From NCBI GenBank assembly GCA_019914995.1, contig CM034136.1, positions 2,619,270 to 2,683,269 of the forward strand: a stretch of 64,000 nt of DNA, given 5' to 3'. The notes under the pieces were generated by a model. The model worked only from the letters and a program-made list of their open reading frames with translations. It ran no database searches and was not told the DNA's origin. This document shows positions 47,034-61,488 of the stretch, in pieces. Position 1 is the stretch's first letter, and each line of letters begins with the position of its first letter. Source of the stretch: Acanthochlamys bracteata. Lineage: Eukaryota; Streptophyta; Magnoliopsida; Pandanales; Velloziaceae. The position numbers were made by a program, and so were the translations under genes.

Positions 47034-50000
47034 TTATCGCCGATCGTGGTGGTCTTGCTGCTTTCTGCCATCAACACCGCCCAGTCTGTTTGGGTCGTGA
47101 TTTGCAGAATTCCACTGCCTGGCCTGTTCTGAATTGTAATAACACTTATAATCAGTCTTGGCTTCACCAGAAACCAGGCTTCTATCCATGGTTTGGCCTG
47201 AAAATACAGATCTTGTTCCATTCAGATACATGACATTGTTAGTTTGGTTAGCATAAGCATACGAGTTCCAATGGTGAAGATCAGCAGTACTACTTGGTCG
47301 CCAATGGTTCGACGTCAGATCTCTTCCACCAACCCCAGCAGGATTTGACAGCCATGTTTTGCGGTGCACCATCTGATGCTGGCAGTGTCCCAGTGGTTGA
47401 GGCCTTGTAGTTGGGATAGACAGTGACGGAATGGAAGGTGATGGGCTTCGGTTCTGTAGTCCCGCAACATGTGCAGGTTCCTGCCACGTCATTGAATGGG
47501 TAATTGCAGAATTAGCTACTAATTGTTGATTTGATTGTGATGTATGATCAGCGTGTAGCTGATGCTGAGTAGTCTGTAACAGGTAATTGGGTAAGGGTGC
47601 TGCTGGCCTATTAGGTACCAGCATATTGCTGGTAACCGATGAGCTGAGAAGCTGCGAGTTCCTGGGTGGGTTAAGCATGGCTATTAACTGGGGCGTAGCT
47701 AATGCTGTGGGTACAGTTGCAACAGAATTTGGCTGCAAAGCTAAACCTGGTGCCCGGTCTCCACCAGCAGTTGGAGTTGAACTCAAAGGCAGTATAGAAG
47801 GAAGAGATGGAGCAACAGCAACCACAGAAGGAAGGGATGAAGGAGCGACAGCAACCCCTCCTGTTCCAGAAAAATGTTGCTGTTGAGGTACAGTTTTCCT
47901 GAAAGGCAAAACACTTGGCTTCCATCCATTCTGCGATAATCAAACAGGGAAAGGTTAGCCGTGACGTAGAATATATTAAACTTTTCCACAACACAAATAC
48001 AAACACCTGGGCTCACCCTTTCAGAAGCAGGAGTTGGAGATGGAAGAGACACTGGCTCACGGATTTCTTTCGAATCTACTACCCCACAATTTTCAGAACT
48101 GGGGCCACTCTTTTTTATCATATCCAATAAAGTAAGCATCTGATCGCTGATAAGGCCATTTGCTTGGCCCGAAGTAAGGGCAAAGACCAGATGGGGATTC
48201 TTCAGAAGCACAGCCAGCAACTCGAGATCTGGTGCTACAGACAAATTTTGCACAGATGGAGCCTCTGAAGTGGCTTCAGGGACAGCACTGCTTTCACTCA
48301 TGTTGATATGTGGCCGCTTGGGAGAGCTTGAAGAAACTTCTAAGGCATCCATATCTGGTGCTTGGTCCAATGGAATTTCGGGAGTTAAGCTGTCATCAAA
48401 GTCTATCTCTCTATCCCACGGTTCCTTGGGGTTAGGTGGGATGTCATTTGTGTTGAGAAAGAAGGTGCTCTCCTTTTCCCTGCAAATTCTCTGCATCTGC
48501 ACTTCAACCTCCTTACTTGCCTCCCCTACACCCACTCTCCACGACTCCCTGATCTTTATCTCTGTCCAACAGGAACAAAACTGAGTTACTTATCCTAAAA
48601 TGAGTTAACAGCATGTTGCACAAAACAATTAGCTTAATCTTGCATGCACTACTGAAAGGTAAAATGAATATATCTTGTACTCAATTGGCTTGAAATGCCC
48701 TTCTTTTGTCATTAATGAGCATCCAGATAACGTTATTCAAGATTATCAAGAATAACATAGACCATCATTTGTCTGCTTCATTACACTTTGCAATAGAAAA
48801 AATATTCTTTGTCCAAGTTAAGGAAAATTTCCTGTTTCTAACATGAAATTGAAAAAACCCTCTGCAAAAGAAACATCATTAACTAGAACCATAGTCCAAG
48901 CAACGCAGACGGTCAATTAGGTCCTGCAAATAGAAGTGTTGGCCTTGCTATAAACTGCATTTATGCACCATGAAATGAATGTTGAACTTAAAAAGCCAAA
49001 ACGTTCTATGACACGTAATTCTGGCTAGGTTCTTATACCTCTGTTTCTAAACCCTCCACATAGACTAGAGTGAAATATGTTTCTACATTCAACATGCTAC
49101 CACTTAACAAACTCTGCCTTGTTATCTACAGAAACCAACCATCAGCGGCATCAGACTGCTAAAAGGAGATGTGCAAGGTCTGCCTGAATGATAGCCATGC
49201 ACAACATAATGGCAGAATTAACAGTTAACTATAGCATAACCATTAGCCAACAGATGATAGGTTGATTTAAAGTACTCTTACCATCACTACAAACATTGTG
49301 CTCTTCTATTTAGTATCCACATGAATACAACGCCATAAATCTAGTCTGATAAGATGGGAGGTTTACTGAAAAGCTCTTAAAAGCCTCTCTGCTTACAGCA
49401 GCAGAAAGAAAGAATACCCACAACACTTGAGCTCAGTGCTCTAAAACTTCTCCACTACAAACACCCAAAGCAGCTTTTAGGTCTTATCAAGGCCTCAGCA
49501 ATTTCCAAAATAATTTTCAAGTACACAACATCAAACCATCAAGAAAATCCATTTTAAAACCAGCTTTCATGAATATGAAGCTGCACCAAACAAATGCCAA
49601 GTTCACACACAAGTCACAGAGCCGATGGTGATCAGTGTTCACAGTCAAACTAGTAATAAACCAAGCATCACAGTATCTAAGATAGGGACCAGGTGGTATG
49701 GCATCTAATACCACAGGTTTTGGCTTAAAGCATACTCTAAAAAGTCATAAAGAAGCCTTCAATTTATAATTCCGCTACTTATGAAACTGACATTATTATA
49801 GTTCATGTGGCATGTTTTGCAAATTTCAGAAATGATCTTTTGAACCAGGAATCAAGGAAAGTATATATTTTGAGAAACTAATCACAGTTTTGGGTTTTCT
49901 GCTAATTTCTGCATGGAAATTAAATAAAAAAGGAGAAACAAATTGATCATACATAGAGAATCGATACCTGCAGGAGTATGCCACAGAAGTTGGTCACTCT

Positions 50001-53000
50001 TCAAATGGTCCCAGGAGAGTTTAGTTGATAAATTTGACTTTGAATTTTCTGTTAGATCTATCACTAAGGTGGAATCTTGAGCTACAGGAAGTAAAGGCTT
50101 ACTATCTTCATGTCTATTCAACAGAGGAAACTTCACTCCGGGATTGGACATTATCTTATTTGCTTGTGATATAAAAGAAGCTGGCTTTTGATCTGTAGTT
50201 TTCCATGATGCAATTGTACTCGTAGATGCATCTCTGTTTCCATTCTTATTTTGCATGAAGATGGCACGCATTTTAGCTTTTTGTATGTCATCAGCTGACA
50301 GTGGACGGCTATGATTTTGAGGAAACGATCTCGCAACATTTGCAGCTCTTGAAGTTTTACCATCAGGCTGCTCTACAAGTTGAACTTTTCTGCGTTGTTT
50401 GTTTTCTGTAAATTGTTAAGGAAACAAACAGCAATGGTTGAAGACGAAAATAAATTCAGAACATATGACCTATTGATATACAAAATCATCTATCAAAATA
50501 AAAACATGACGAAAATAAAAACAAAGTGCACTACAAAAAACTAAGCTAATCTTGTAACTCATGTAAAAACAACATCAACTGATATACAAACTCAGATGTC
50601 TGTCCTTATAAACTGAATATCCACCATGAACTAAATGTACCATCTATTACCATATACAAAAAAGATTTAACTTTTCTAAATCCTTTCCCAGAAGAAGAGT
50701 GAGAACAGTTAGAGCTCACAAACAATAAAACTGCACTTAATCTCCAAGTTGCAGCCTCAATCAATGGGAATGTGTACATTAGCTAATCATAACATCATAT
50801 CCATAACTTGATAATAACATAGTACAATGGAGGTCTCCTTAGAAAATTACTTTTGTATTTTAAATTTCTTGGATGTAAAATGAAATAGATATTTAAAACA
50901 GTAAATAATCTATCAAAGATGCTATTAGCATTAGGTTTTCAATTCCCTTTCAAATTGTCTGGTAACTTCTCTACTTCCTTACTTATGCCTACTTCATAAC
51001 ATATGCATCAAGTACAATCACAAAGTTAAATTAATAAGCTAAAGTTGCTTTAACTTAAAGATAATAAAATAGAAACCCCCCTTGGGAACTTCTTTTCTAA
51101 ATACCCATCTCGAGGCTGTGTACTCACCCCATTGCTACCTTCACAGAAAAAAGAAGTACACAAGGGGGTACCATAGTATTATTCTTGCATAATGCTGATT
51201 CTAATTGATATTGTAAGGCTCTGGGTAAAACAGCCAACTGATATAGTCATTGCTGACTGCTAAAGTGAGTCGGTTGTTTCAGTAACCAAGCTTAAAGCAA
51301 CTAGCAGCCTGAGATACAAACCGAATTACGAAAGGAACATCAATTACAAGTTGCAGCGGAAGGAACACAAGCATAATTGCAGTGCTTAACAAAATGTAAT
51401 AGCAACAATGAGTCAATTCAATCATTTAAGCTGCTCGACTTCCTCAATTGCATTCTTGATGGTGCGAGTGATCACTAAGGACTGAAACTAGTTGAGCTTT
51501 CACATTAAGTTCATAGTTAACAACTTAATTTAAGTCATACAGAGGGAGCCACAGTAAGATAGCAAGATCTGAACTCACTTCAGATAATTCTACAACGGGC
51601 TATTTATAGCAAATACTGTAAACTGCAACAATTTTGAGAGCTCCAAAATTGCAAATAAATGTTGAGAATTAGAAACGCCAGTTACGTAGCCCTCCTTCCT
51701 TAGTCATTTCCATTATTACAAGTCCTATACTACTGAACTACGTTAAATAGCATATAGTCCCCTTCCAGCTTGTCTCAACACACCTCTCTCATTTTCGTGG
51801 GTTTTTCCAAATCTGTAATAATAAGGAATACCATTTCAACAACCAAAGGGCTGACCATGTGAATCAGTTATAATAGTATGCCAGTTGGGTACAGCAATGT
51901 CCGCTTTTTCTCTTAAGTGGCAGTTTACATATATAACTAGATTTCATTTTTTCTTTCTGGAACACCTGCACAATGAAAGGAAAGCTGATACATGAAATAG
52001 AACATCCTAGGAACTGATCTGACCAGATATGGTTACCATTCTTATTTAGTAAGTTAAGAAACTTGTGCTGCAGGACAAAAGAGTACTAAAACAATAGACA
52101 GTAAGTTGAAGGATACTGGGAGCAAAACCACTCTGATCATGCTTTTTATTTAAAATATCAGATGACGACTGAAGCAACTTTAATGTCTGTACAGGCTCAG
52201 GTTCCCTGGACATAAAACTTACATGAAGGTTAATTACAAAGATTGTACAGAAAAGACAAACAAGAAACAATTAGTATTGTATGAAGATTATACCTGCTAA
52301 CTTCAGTCCCATCAGAAAGTGCCAAAATTTCCTCCTAGAGCAAGAGAACAATCAGAAAGTGCATTAAGATTAACTTACCAGCACAATCTTGTATTGATAC
52401 AACTTACAGGAATTTGAACCTTAGACTGCCATGATCCATCACTGAGAATCTCCTTGATCCTGGAAACAAAGACATAAGGGTAAGCAAAAAAAAGACTATT
52501 AAAGCACATATGTATAAAATCATAGCAGTGGAATTAAGTGCCTTTTCTTCCAAATGATTTCCTTCTGCGAGTCCTTGGAGGAATCCAAACTCAGCTTCTT
52601 CAGTGACTGATTTTTAATAAGCAATTTACTCCATCTCGATAAGAGGGTCTTTGCCCGGTTTGATACATCTGATCTCCAAATCAGATATGTAAGTAAAATG
52701 CCAATCACAAGATCCACCACTATGACTAAATGCTATAACAGCATTGTACACAATAATAAGTATGTAGCAAATTGGATGTTAGATTTGTCAGATTTTACAA
52801 GAAAAACAACCTAGAAAATCACAAATTTGATATAGAACAAAAAATCAAAATTAGCAGAGAGCTAATCGGGTATTCTTAATTTTCATCTCAGTTTGCTTCA
52901 AAGAACAGGTTCATGCTCCTAAACCTCCCAACCTAAGCGTTGCATAGTTAACTAGAAAAGATCTGCAAGTTAAGGATCCAGATTGGTCTGTCAGGATCTA

Positions 53001-56000
53001 CAAGTAGCATAGGGTAGAAATTCAGTATCCAGACAGGTCTAGAGTAGATTGACATCTGAACCTGTCTCACATAAGCCATTGTGACAAGAAACTAGCATCA
53101 TCCATAACTAGTAAAAGCATAAAAGAATCTCCAAGTTGACTACTTGACAAAGCATTAAGTAATAAAATCAGAATGCTCCCAACTTATACATCAATTTAAT
53201 AATAACAATAAACAACAACAACAACAACAACAACAGTTGAAATAACACAACAAGAAACATCATTTCCTGAAAGTTTTTAATTTGATTCCTAGTTTGTAAT
53301 TATTAATTAAGTGGTCTATAGAAAAAATGATTTCCTTCCAATCCAAATTATGCTAGTCAAACTGCAAAACACGCACCACAAAGCTGTCTGCGGTCATTTC
53401 TAAAGAAGTTCAAAATGATACATGAGAAGAAACATCAACTATACACGAGCTTTACATGTTTGCTTTCATATTAGCATGCTCATAAGCCATTAGTAGGGGG
53501 CAAATTTGAAGAAATTAGGTGACTAAGATACTACCTCACATGAAAAGCATAAATACATAAATGGCCAATGATCAAGGAGATACAAACCTGATGTTCTATA
53601 AAACCTCAATTTATTAACTGTTTGCAAGACTGCAGACATTTGTGATGGTAAAGCTTTATGCAAAGGCAAGTGGCAAAGAACCTGCGATTCGAAACTATGT
53701 TATGGACATCACATTAAAATGCCAGCAATTGCCTAGAAAATAAGCAACACAGCACACCTTAAAAATGACTTGAATATCTGTTGTTTGTTCCTCAACAGCT
53801 GCCTCACTCAACCACTTTGACAAAATATCTATACCACCTTTCGTCACAAACCTGAAAGTGTGTTGGATATGAAGATCCATCAAAACATTAACACTTTAGT
53901 GCTAGCTCAAATAGAAATGGGAAGCACTACCAAGTCAAGACTGTTGAATTGTGTATTTGCAAAACCCAGTCCACCAATTTTATTCGTCCACAAAAGCTAT
54001 CTTCCTTTAGCATGTGATTGAAAATATTTTCCAAAAATTTCTTGTCCTCAGCATCAATACCAGGCATGTTATCATCTTGTAAAGAGCAAGGACTCACTTC
54101 AGCAGGCTTACTACTAGCTGAGCTTGTTGACAACTGTTGACTACCAACATTACTTTTGATGCCAATATCTTGATGAATCTGACTAGGAACCCCATTAGTC
54201 CTAAAATTGGCTGCATGCTCAGAGGATTCATTCATGAAAGGAATAAGTTGACTGGAACTAGTCGAATATCCTTCATATGATGCCTTAAATGCACCCGATA
54301 CAGTTGCATCGGACATGGGAGGTATAACTTGAAGTGGACTGGTTGAATATACATCATAAAAAGCTCCAAATGAATCGAAAGTCGTTGCTTCTGTCAAGAC
54401 AGGCACAACTTGAGCAGCACTGGTTAAATGACAATCTTGAAATGCATTAGGTATATCAACTGTCCTTTCATTAATTATGACAGGTATATCTTGATCGTTA
54501 CTAAACAAACATCGCACATGTGATGCCATAGGTTTATCCAACCTTGCAGATCTATCACATGATATCCGTACTAGCTTTCTTACTCTTGAGCGCTGACTAG
54601 TAAAAAATTCCCTAACCTGCATACCAAGACACAATACCAGAATTACTTGCATGGAAGTTAATATATTGAAACAAACCCACCTAGGATATTGTAGATGGAA
54701 GTATTAAAGACCACGGTTTCTAGCAAGATGAGCAACAACTATGTCCCAACAATTGCCATGATTTTGTCAGTAATTTGAAACCAAAGAACCCAAAACATTG
54801 AACATACTTCAATAAACATGATCTATGGAGTGAAAGAGATTGCACAACCTGTGTAACGGTAACCCCACAAAGAGCACTAATTTCTCGAGTCTCTTTCTTG
54901 CCAATTGTATCCTTAATCGAGAAAAAGGATTGCATATACTTTAATGCTTTGGGATTTAGCAAATCCCTAGGCTTTTTCCCTGAAAGAACATATAGATATA
55001 ACAGATAAGACAAAGAAAATAAATCATCAATAAATAAACAATGACCAAACCCAACTACATATTTAACATCCCATCAATACAATTAAAGTAGTAGAACGAA
55101 AAAAAAAAGATCTCAGATGATCGCCATTCATCCTGTACACTGCAGCTGACATGGTCACTATAATCCATACAAAGAAAGAACTATGGCAACCAAATTGTTG
55201 CCAGATAATGGGAACAAAAGTTAAAGAAGAACAAGAGGAACACTCAAGACCTAATCCAACCAAATGCTAAACAGAGTTCATTGCAAAATTTAACAATATC
55301 ATTTGCTAGTGTTCTAAAATTGTACTATGTATTAACTCAAGAATAAGAAAATGATACTTTTCAGAACTAAAACACTCATGAGTCATGACAAAAGTGTAAG
55401 TATCATCTTATAGATACAACGATTTTCTATAAGAATTAGTCATCATTTGCATCTGGAAGTGCAGAAAATCTCACCAATGTTTACTGACAGTGCTCCAGCA
55501 GCCTGAATCAAAATGAAACAAGAGAATTTCAGTCAGTTGCTTACTGGATAAGGAGATATATTACAGGAAAGGTGCCTAGAAAAGTTGAAGAAGCCCAAGA
55601 TTCAAATGCAAAAATCATTCAAAACTAACACGTCATCATTCTGAATTAAGAAACCACAGAAATGCATTTTAATTAGATGGAAGCCCATTCACCTACGATC
55701 ATAGAGAACCTATGTGCAAATTCCAAGCGAGAACACATAGACAAATGTAAATTAGGATGGTCAATCAGCCATATCTATTCAAGAAAGGTGATTTAACGCA
55801 TACTTACTGAAATGAAATGCCAAAACATCAGATTCCGTCAGAAAAATTAAGATCAAAGGAAAACACCTGCAACTGATTAAAAACTAAACACAAATGCCAC
55901 CCCATTAGTAATACAAATTTAACATCAATTTCTATGTAGAGCAAGTTCTTTTAAACACGAATTTGACAGATAGCCCAATATGCTACTTGTCTAATAAACA

Positions 56001-56384
56001 GAGTAGCAAATAGTGTATACTCATCGGTTCCATTAAAGCTAACAGCGTAAAGCTAGCAGGTCGAAAGAATACTTGAACGCAGACCTCCAACGACTACTAT
56101 ATGATCTTACAAGGAAAGTTCAAGAAATTTCCAAAGACTAAAAAGAAAACTTTCATGCAGAAGAAATAAAAAGAATTCTCAAAAGAGACGAATAGGAAGA
56201 ACAGACACACCATTTCCTCGGCGAGAGGATTAACGCCGGTCAGGCGGCACTGCGTGACAACAATCCGCTTGAGCTGCTCGATCTGGCTAACGAATAGCTC
56301 CTGCTGTGAATCAACCAACCGTCCGATAGACGGCCGCGATTGACTTCCTCGACAATCATCGAACTCCAACGGAAGAATCTCCAT
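47034..56384 (-). CDS. LD: LUMINIDEPENDENS (LD) homeodomain protein
   Basis: Thirteen exons on the minus strand: 56211-56384, 55475-55502, 54849-54979, 53931-54616, 53758-53851, 53588-53681, 52542-52668, 52408-52459, 52294-52334, 52117-52205, 49968-50405, 48017-48561, 47034-47930. Phases agree throughout; total 1131 codons plus TAA. The first ATG (56384) gives MEILPLEF. Landmarks shared with Arabidopsis LD (about 953 residues): LTGVNPLAEEMAAGALS; a homeodomain at about 69-125 (PRDLLNPKALKYMQSFFSIK, VREFFTSQRSRVRK, lacking the canonical WFxNR); a TFIIS N-terminal-like helical domain at about 305-425 (GGIDILSKWLSEAA, SNRAKTLLSRW); RKVQLVEQPDGK and SADDIQKAKMRA; and NPKEPWDREIDFDDSLTPEI near 680-705. 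The Gln/Ser/Pro-rich C-terminus ends in HHDRR. LD is a nuclear autonomous-pathway regulator that promotes flowering by limiting FLC expression in Arabidopsis. All junctions are GT-AG except intron 7, which starts with GC. Confidence 0.93.
53205..53236. repeat. (CAA)n microsatellite in an LD intron
   Basis: About nine CAA units in the intron between exons 6 and 7 of LD. Confidence 0.8.
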
Positions 56385-57390
56385 CGCCGACTCCAATCCC
56401 TAAGAGGGTCGAGCATTAGGTATCAACTACCGCAGGGAAATTGAACAGCGGCAGCGCACAATAACTGAAGTTGCGGAACCAGAGTAGGATTTGGGTTTTT
56501 TGGAGTGCTGCGGGGATTGATCGGAGAGCACGGCGGCAAGGGCGGCCGTTGTTTGGGGGGCCTTTCGATTGTTTGGGACTTGCTAAGTCTCCTTGAAAAC
56601 GGTTGGTTGAGTTTGGAGTAAGAGCGCCGATTCGCAAAATCATATCTATGTTGGTTTTGCTAATTCGAGCTTCTAAAACGGAAATCGCTTCTATAAGTGT
56701 CATAGACATTTTTTATAAAATTTTTGACCTAATAATTGAATTGGAATCTGTACTACTCTATCATATAAAGACTTTTATACCCTTACTTTTCAATAATTAC
56801 CAAGTTATTCAATAAATATGTTATGTCATCATAATATCTTAAAACAAACTTCTATCTTTAATAATATTTAGTAAATTATTTATTTAAAAAATAATGTTTA
56901 CCATTTAAATATGATTTTTTATTTAAATCAAACAAATATTATAGATATCATGCTCTGGTGACTCAACATATCTGAATTTATGATGAACATTGTAAAAAAA
57001 TTTTAATTTCAAAGAAATTAATGAATTAAATTTCAAACTTTTGATGAGTTAATTTATATGCCTTAATTGGCTTCTATGATAGCTAACTTAGATCTAAGAC
57101 TAAGTGCTAGAACTAATTGATAAACTTGGATGCCTGTTATGGCTATGCCATCCATTATTTATAATAAGAGATAGTTTCAATCAACGAAAGGACTCCTTTC
57201 TAATACAAACTGAATTCAAATGCATTTTCTAGTAATCTCTATTAGATCTAAACTAAATGGAAAACAACTTAAAATTTTAATTTAATCAAAACACCAAACT
57301 GTCAACCCAAGCAGCCATAACGCAAAACGGAGGCGCTCAGGTACTTCTAAAAATGTTGTCGTTGGCGTCGAAAGCACCATTCAAATAGTA
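56385..57390. promoter_or_regulatory. LD 5' leader and upstream region
   Basis: 56385-56600 is GC-richer and would be the LD 5' UTR and core promoter on the minus strand. 56600-57390 is AT-rich intergenic DNA. No specific operator was recognised. The distance from the LD start codon to the next transposon fragment is about 1 kb. Confidence 0.5.
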
Positions 57391-57406
57391 TCCGTGGCGC
57401 CACTAG

Positions 57407-57554
57407 ATGCACTTGTGCACGGGCTCCAGAGCCACCTCCCTATTGCAAATTACTTTCGACACTCCCAGTATCATCGATAGTTGGTTGCTGATCTCCGATT
57501 TCCATGAGGTCGTCCGGCAAGCCTCATTACCTTCTCGTTCCATGGTTTTCAATT
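57407..57554 (+). pseudogene. Possible LINE endonuclease fragment
   Basis: Reads DSWLLISDFHEVVRQ, close to the WLLIGDFNEV motif of the APE-type endonuclease of plant LINEs. The stretch is only about 50 codons and is cut off by a copia LTR at 57555. The call rests on one motif. Confidence 0.33.
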
Positions 57555-57994
57555 TGTTAGAAATTATTTTAATATTACACATTTTTTATAGTCTTCATTT
57601 TTACTTGACATAATTTAAGAATAATTAAATAGTGGGAGTTATAATAACTACCCTATGTTTCAATAGTTATTCTATTATATATAATTATTAGATAGTTACT
57701 ATATATAGTTATTTGGTAGTTACCGTATTATAAAGGTAGTTTCTTGATAGGAAAAATTATTTTACTTCTTATAAATAGCATCATTTAGGTATCCAACACA
57801 AGCAATTCTAGAGAGGTACCCATTTACTATCATAGTGAATTGTTATTGTGTTGGAAGAACTTATTGAATTGAAAGAATTTGAAGAAGAGTAAAGGATTGA
57901 CAATGGCTGGACGTTAGTATTTTTTATTCAATCTTTTCGTTTCCGCTATTTTGTCTGATATATGTAAATATATTATTTTATGTTTTGGTTTATA
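57555..57994 (+). repeat. 5' LTR of the 57.5-kb copia element
   Basis: 440 bp from TGTTAG to GGTTTATA, with a CTTATAAATAGCATCA box near 57768 and repeats of TAGTTA. It is followed by the initiator-Met-type primer site. Confidence 0.75.
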
Positions 57995-60900
57995 TGTGAT
58001 ATCAGAGCCTAAATTTTCTATCTCTGCTAGTTATAAAAATAACTATATAAGTATATTATATGTTGGTAATGCGTATCATATTCATATATTGTATTCTTTC
58101 TTTGAAAATTTTATACTGGTTTTATTGATTTCATATACTTTTAAATATATATATATATTCTATAATTTTGTGAGTACATTAACCATTTTATCATATAATT
58201 TGGTACTATTATTTTACTTAGGCATTAATGATTCATATCTATTTAGCTAAATATTCTACCACATAATTTCATTATATTTTGAAAGATAATTTATGATTTA
58301 TTTTTGTTATTTCTAAAATTGGTGCATTTTGTGAAGTTTATGACTCACATTATATTAGAGATAATTCTTTGATTTAGCAAAATTATAGCATAATTTAGTA
58401 TTTGTGATATGCTTGTATTTGAGATATGCTAAATCAAATTTTAATATCTTATGATTAGTGTACATATAAATAATTAAAGTATAGCTACAACATCTTTAAT
58501 TATGTTGATGTATGCATTAAGTATTTTTCACATATATAATTACATATGTTTTCTATGACATCAAATTATAATAAATTTGATAATATAATTGCTTTGCCTA
58601 AAAAGAGTTATTATATTTTCATATTTAACTAGGATGAAATAGAAATATTTATTATTATTTTGATTTGCCCACAGAAATTGAAAAATAATGATAAATTACT
58701 AGTTTCATCATAAAAGCTATTTGTATGAATTATTATTTTAAAAATTTTCGCCCACAAGTAGATTTTAATGACATACGGATTATATATATTGTGATATGTC
58801 TTATATTGGTAAACTTATCTATTAGATTGTTTATGCCTCATATATTATTAATTAAGCGTGCTAAATTTATTTATTTATTATTGATCAAAATTTGATATTT
58901 TTTAATAATAAAGTTCTATGCTTAAATGGTAACAACTATAAAGAGTAGAAGTAGAGTGTTCTCCTTCATTTGGGATGCTTAAATCTTGACTATACTTTTC
59001 GTAAGAATGAGTCACCCTTACCTACAAGTACTAGTACTTCTAGTGAGATAGCATTATATGAACAATGGAGAAATCTAATCGGTTAAAGTGTATATCAAAT
59101 CTTACATTATGACTAGTATTCGTAGGTCGATACTTGATTATACTAATATCAACGATTTAATGAAAACTACTGATGAGCAATTTGAGTATTCATATAAATC
59201 ATTAGCAAGCACCCTAATGAGCAAGTTCATAACCATGAATCTCAGTTGCCTTAAAAGTGTTCGCGAGCACATTATTCAAATGAGGGGGTATCACCGCTCA
59301 TTTAAAATCCCTTAAGATGGAGATTTTCTGATGATTTTCTAGTGCATTTTGTTTTGAACTCTCTTCCATCTCAGTATAATACTTTTAAATTTTCCTATAA
59401 CACACATAAAAATAAATAATCATTTAATAAACTTTTGATCATGTGCGTTCAAGAGAAAGAAAGATTGGTTCAGAAAATGAATAAAAGTGCACATCTGATA
59501 ACAGGAAACAAAAAGCACATTTTTAAAAGAAAAGGGAAGGACAAATCGAATGCAACATATAAGTCAAATAGTTTTTTCATGTTGTTGGGAAAGAATTCAA
59601 GTGTTTATTTTGTGAAAAGAAGGAACACTGGAAAAAAATTGTCCTAAAAGAAATTTTTAACTTGAAAAAAAAAATAATCTCATATTTTATGTGTGTTATG
59701 AATCTAATATTGTTTATGTTTTTCATAACACGTGGTAGATTGGTTCTGGTTTTACAATTCATGTTGTTAATACTATGCATGATTTTTTAAACCAAAGGAA
59801 ACCAACAAACAGCGAATGTAGTATATATTCTGGAAATATGATGCCTTCACGTATGGAAGCCGTAGGAACATATAGATAATTTTAAGAACTTGTTTTATTT
59901 TGGATTTAAAATGAACCTTTTATATTCCAAGGTTTTCTAGAAATTTATTTTCTATTTCAAGACTTGTACTTTTGGATTTTTCCTTCAACTTTTAAGTAAC
60001 ATTTTTAATTTATTAAAGGATTCAAATGTTGTTAGAAATGATACAATGGATGATGATTTGTTCAAAATTTATTTAAGTGATAATGTTCCTTATAGTTTGA
60101 TGATTTCACACAATAATGTTGGTATTAAGTGTTGCTTTATACATAAAAACTTTTCAATATAATGACATCGGAGATTGGAAAATATCTTTATTGAGAGAAT
60201 CAAAAAGTTGGTAAACGATGAGTATTTGAAACTCTTGATTTTAAGAATTTTGATACTTCTGTAGACTATGTTAAAGGAAAACAAACTAATAAAAATAAGA
60301 AAGGTGTCAGAAAGAGGTCTGAAATTTTAGAAATTATATACATAGATATTTGTTGCCCTGATATGCGCATTAGTGGTAAGAAATATTTCATTACTTTCAT
60401 TAATGATTATTCACAATTTATGTATCTATACTTGTTTCGTAATAAGAATGATGCATTGGATATTTTAAAAAATTATAAGGCAGAAGTAGAGAAATAATGT
60501 GAAAAATAAATTAAAATTGTAAGATCTAATAGAGATAGTGAATTTTATGATAGATACACAACTACTGGACAAGCACTTGGTTCATTTGCTGAATTTTTTC
60601 AAGAGTAAGGATTTGAGCTCAATACACTTTGTCTGGCTCACCATCATAGAAAGAAGAAATCAAATATTAATGGACGTGGTGAGTAGTATGCTTAGTAACT
60701 CTAACCTTACTTCTTCATTATGGAGAAAGGTTATTAAAATAGCAGCGTATATACTAAGTAGAGTTCCAACCAAAACAGTTTTCAAAATGTCTTTTAAATT
60801 ATAAAAAGGTTGGAAACTAAGTTTAAAGTATATACGCATTTAGAGTTGCCCAGTTGAAATTAGAGTTTATAATCCGCAAGAAAAAAAGTTGATTCAAAAA

Positions 60901-61488
60901 CAATCAGTGGGTATTTTATTGGATATATTAAAAATTTTAAGGTTTATAAGTTTTATTGTCTATACCATAGCAATAGAATTGTTGAATTAAGAAATATCGA
61001 ATTTCTTGAGAATGATGTGGTTAGTGAGAGTGATCAATTCAAAAACTTAGTTTTTGAGAAAGATTGATCATTCATTTAAATAGAATGGATATTGAAGAGC
61101 CAATCACTCAACCTCTATATCATCCTAAAAATGTTTTAGAAAATCTTAATGGACAACATCCACAAGAGGGCATCCAGTTGTATAACAATTATTAGAAGAA
61201 ATTTTTTATACAACATTAAGAAAATCTATTAGAGCTAGAAAATCAGTAATTTCTACTGATTAATTACTAATTGAGCACATTCGTACTAAGTTGATGATTG
61301 CATATCTTTTGACGAAAGTCATGCCACCAAAGTTGTTTAAAAATCATGTATAAATATGAGACTTAGTGTTAATTTGTCACTTACTACTTGACTTGATATG
61401 TTAGCAATTTTTCTGTAATGAAATCCCGAATTAAATTGTTTTCTCATTCTATCCGTATAGTTTCTCATTCAAACCAAGTGCGAGAACA

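Noticed and set aside
47587-48584. Plus-strand frames of 71-104 codons across the LD 3' exons
   Set aside because: Antisense shadows of LD coding exons.
56385-56396. LD start four codons upstream (MESAMEI...)
   Set aside because: That start would be TTG; the first ATG in frame is at 56384.
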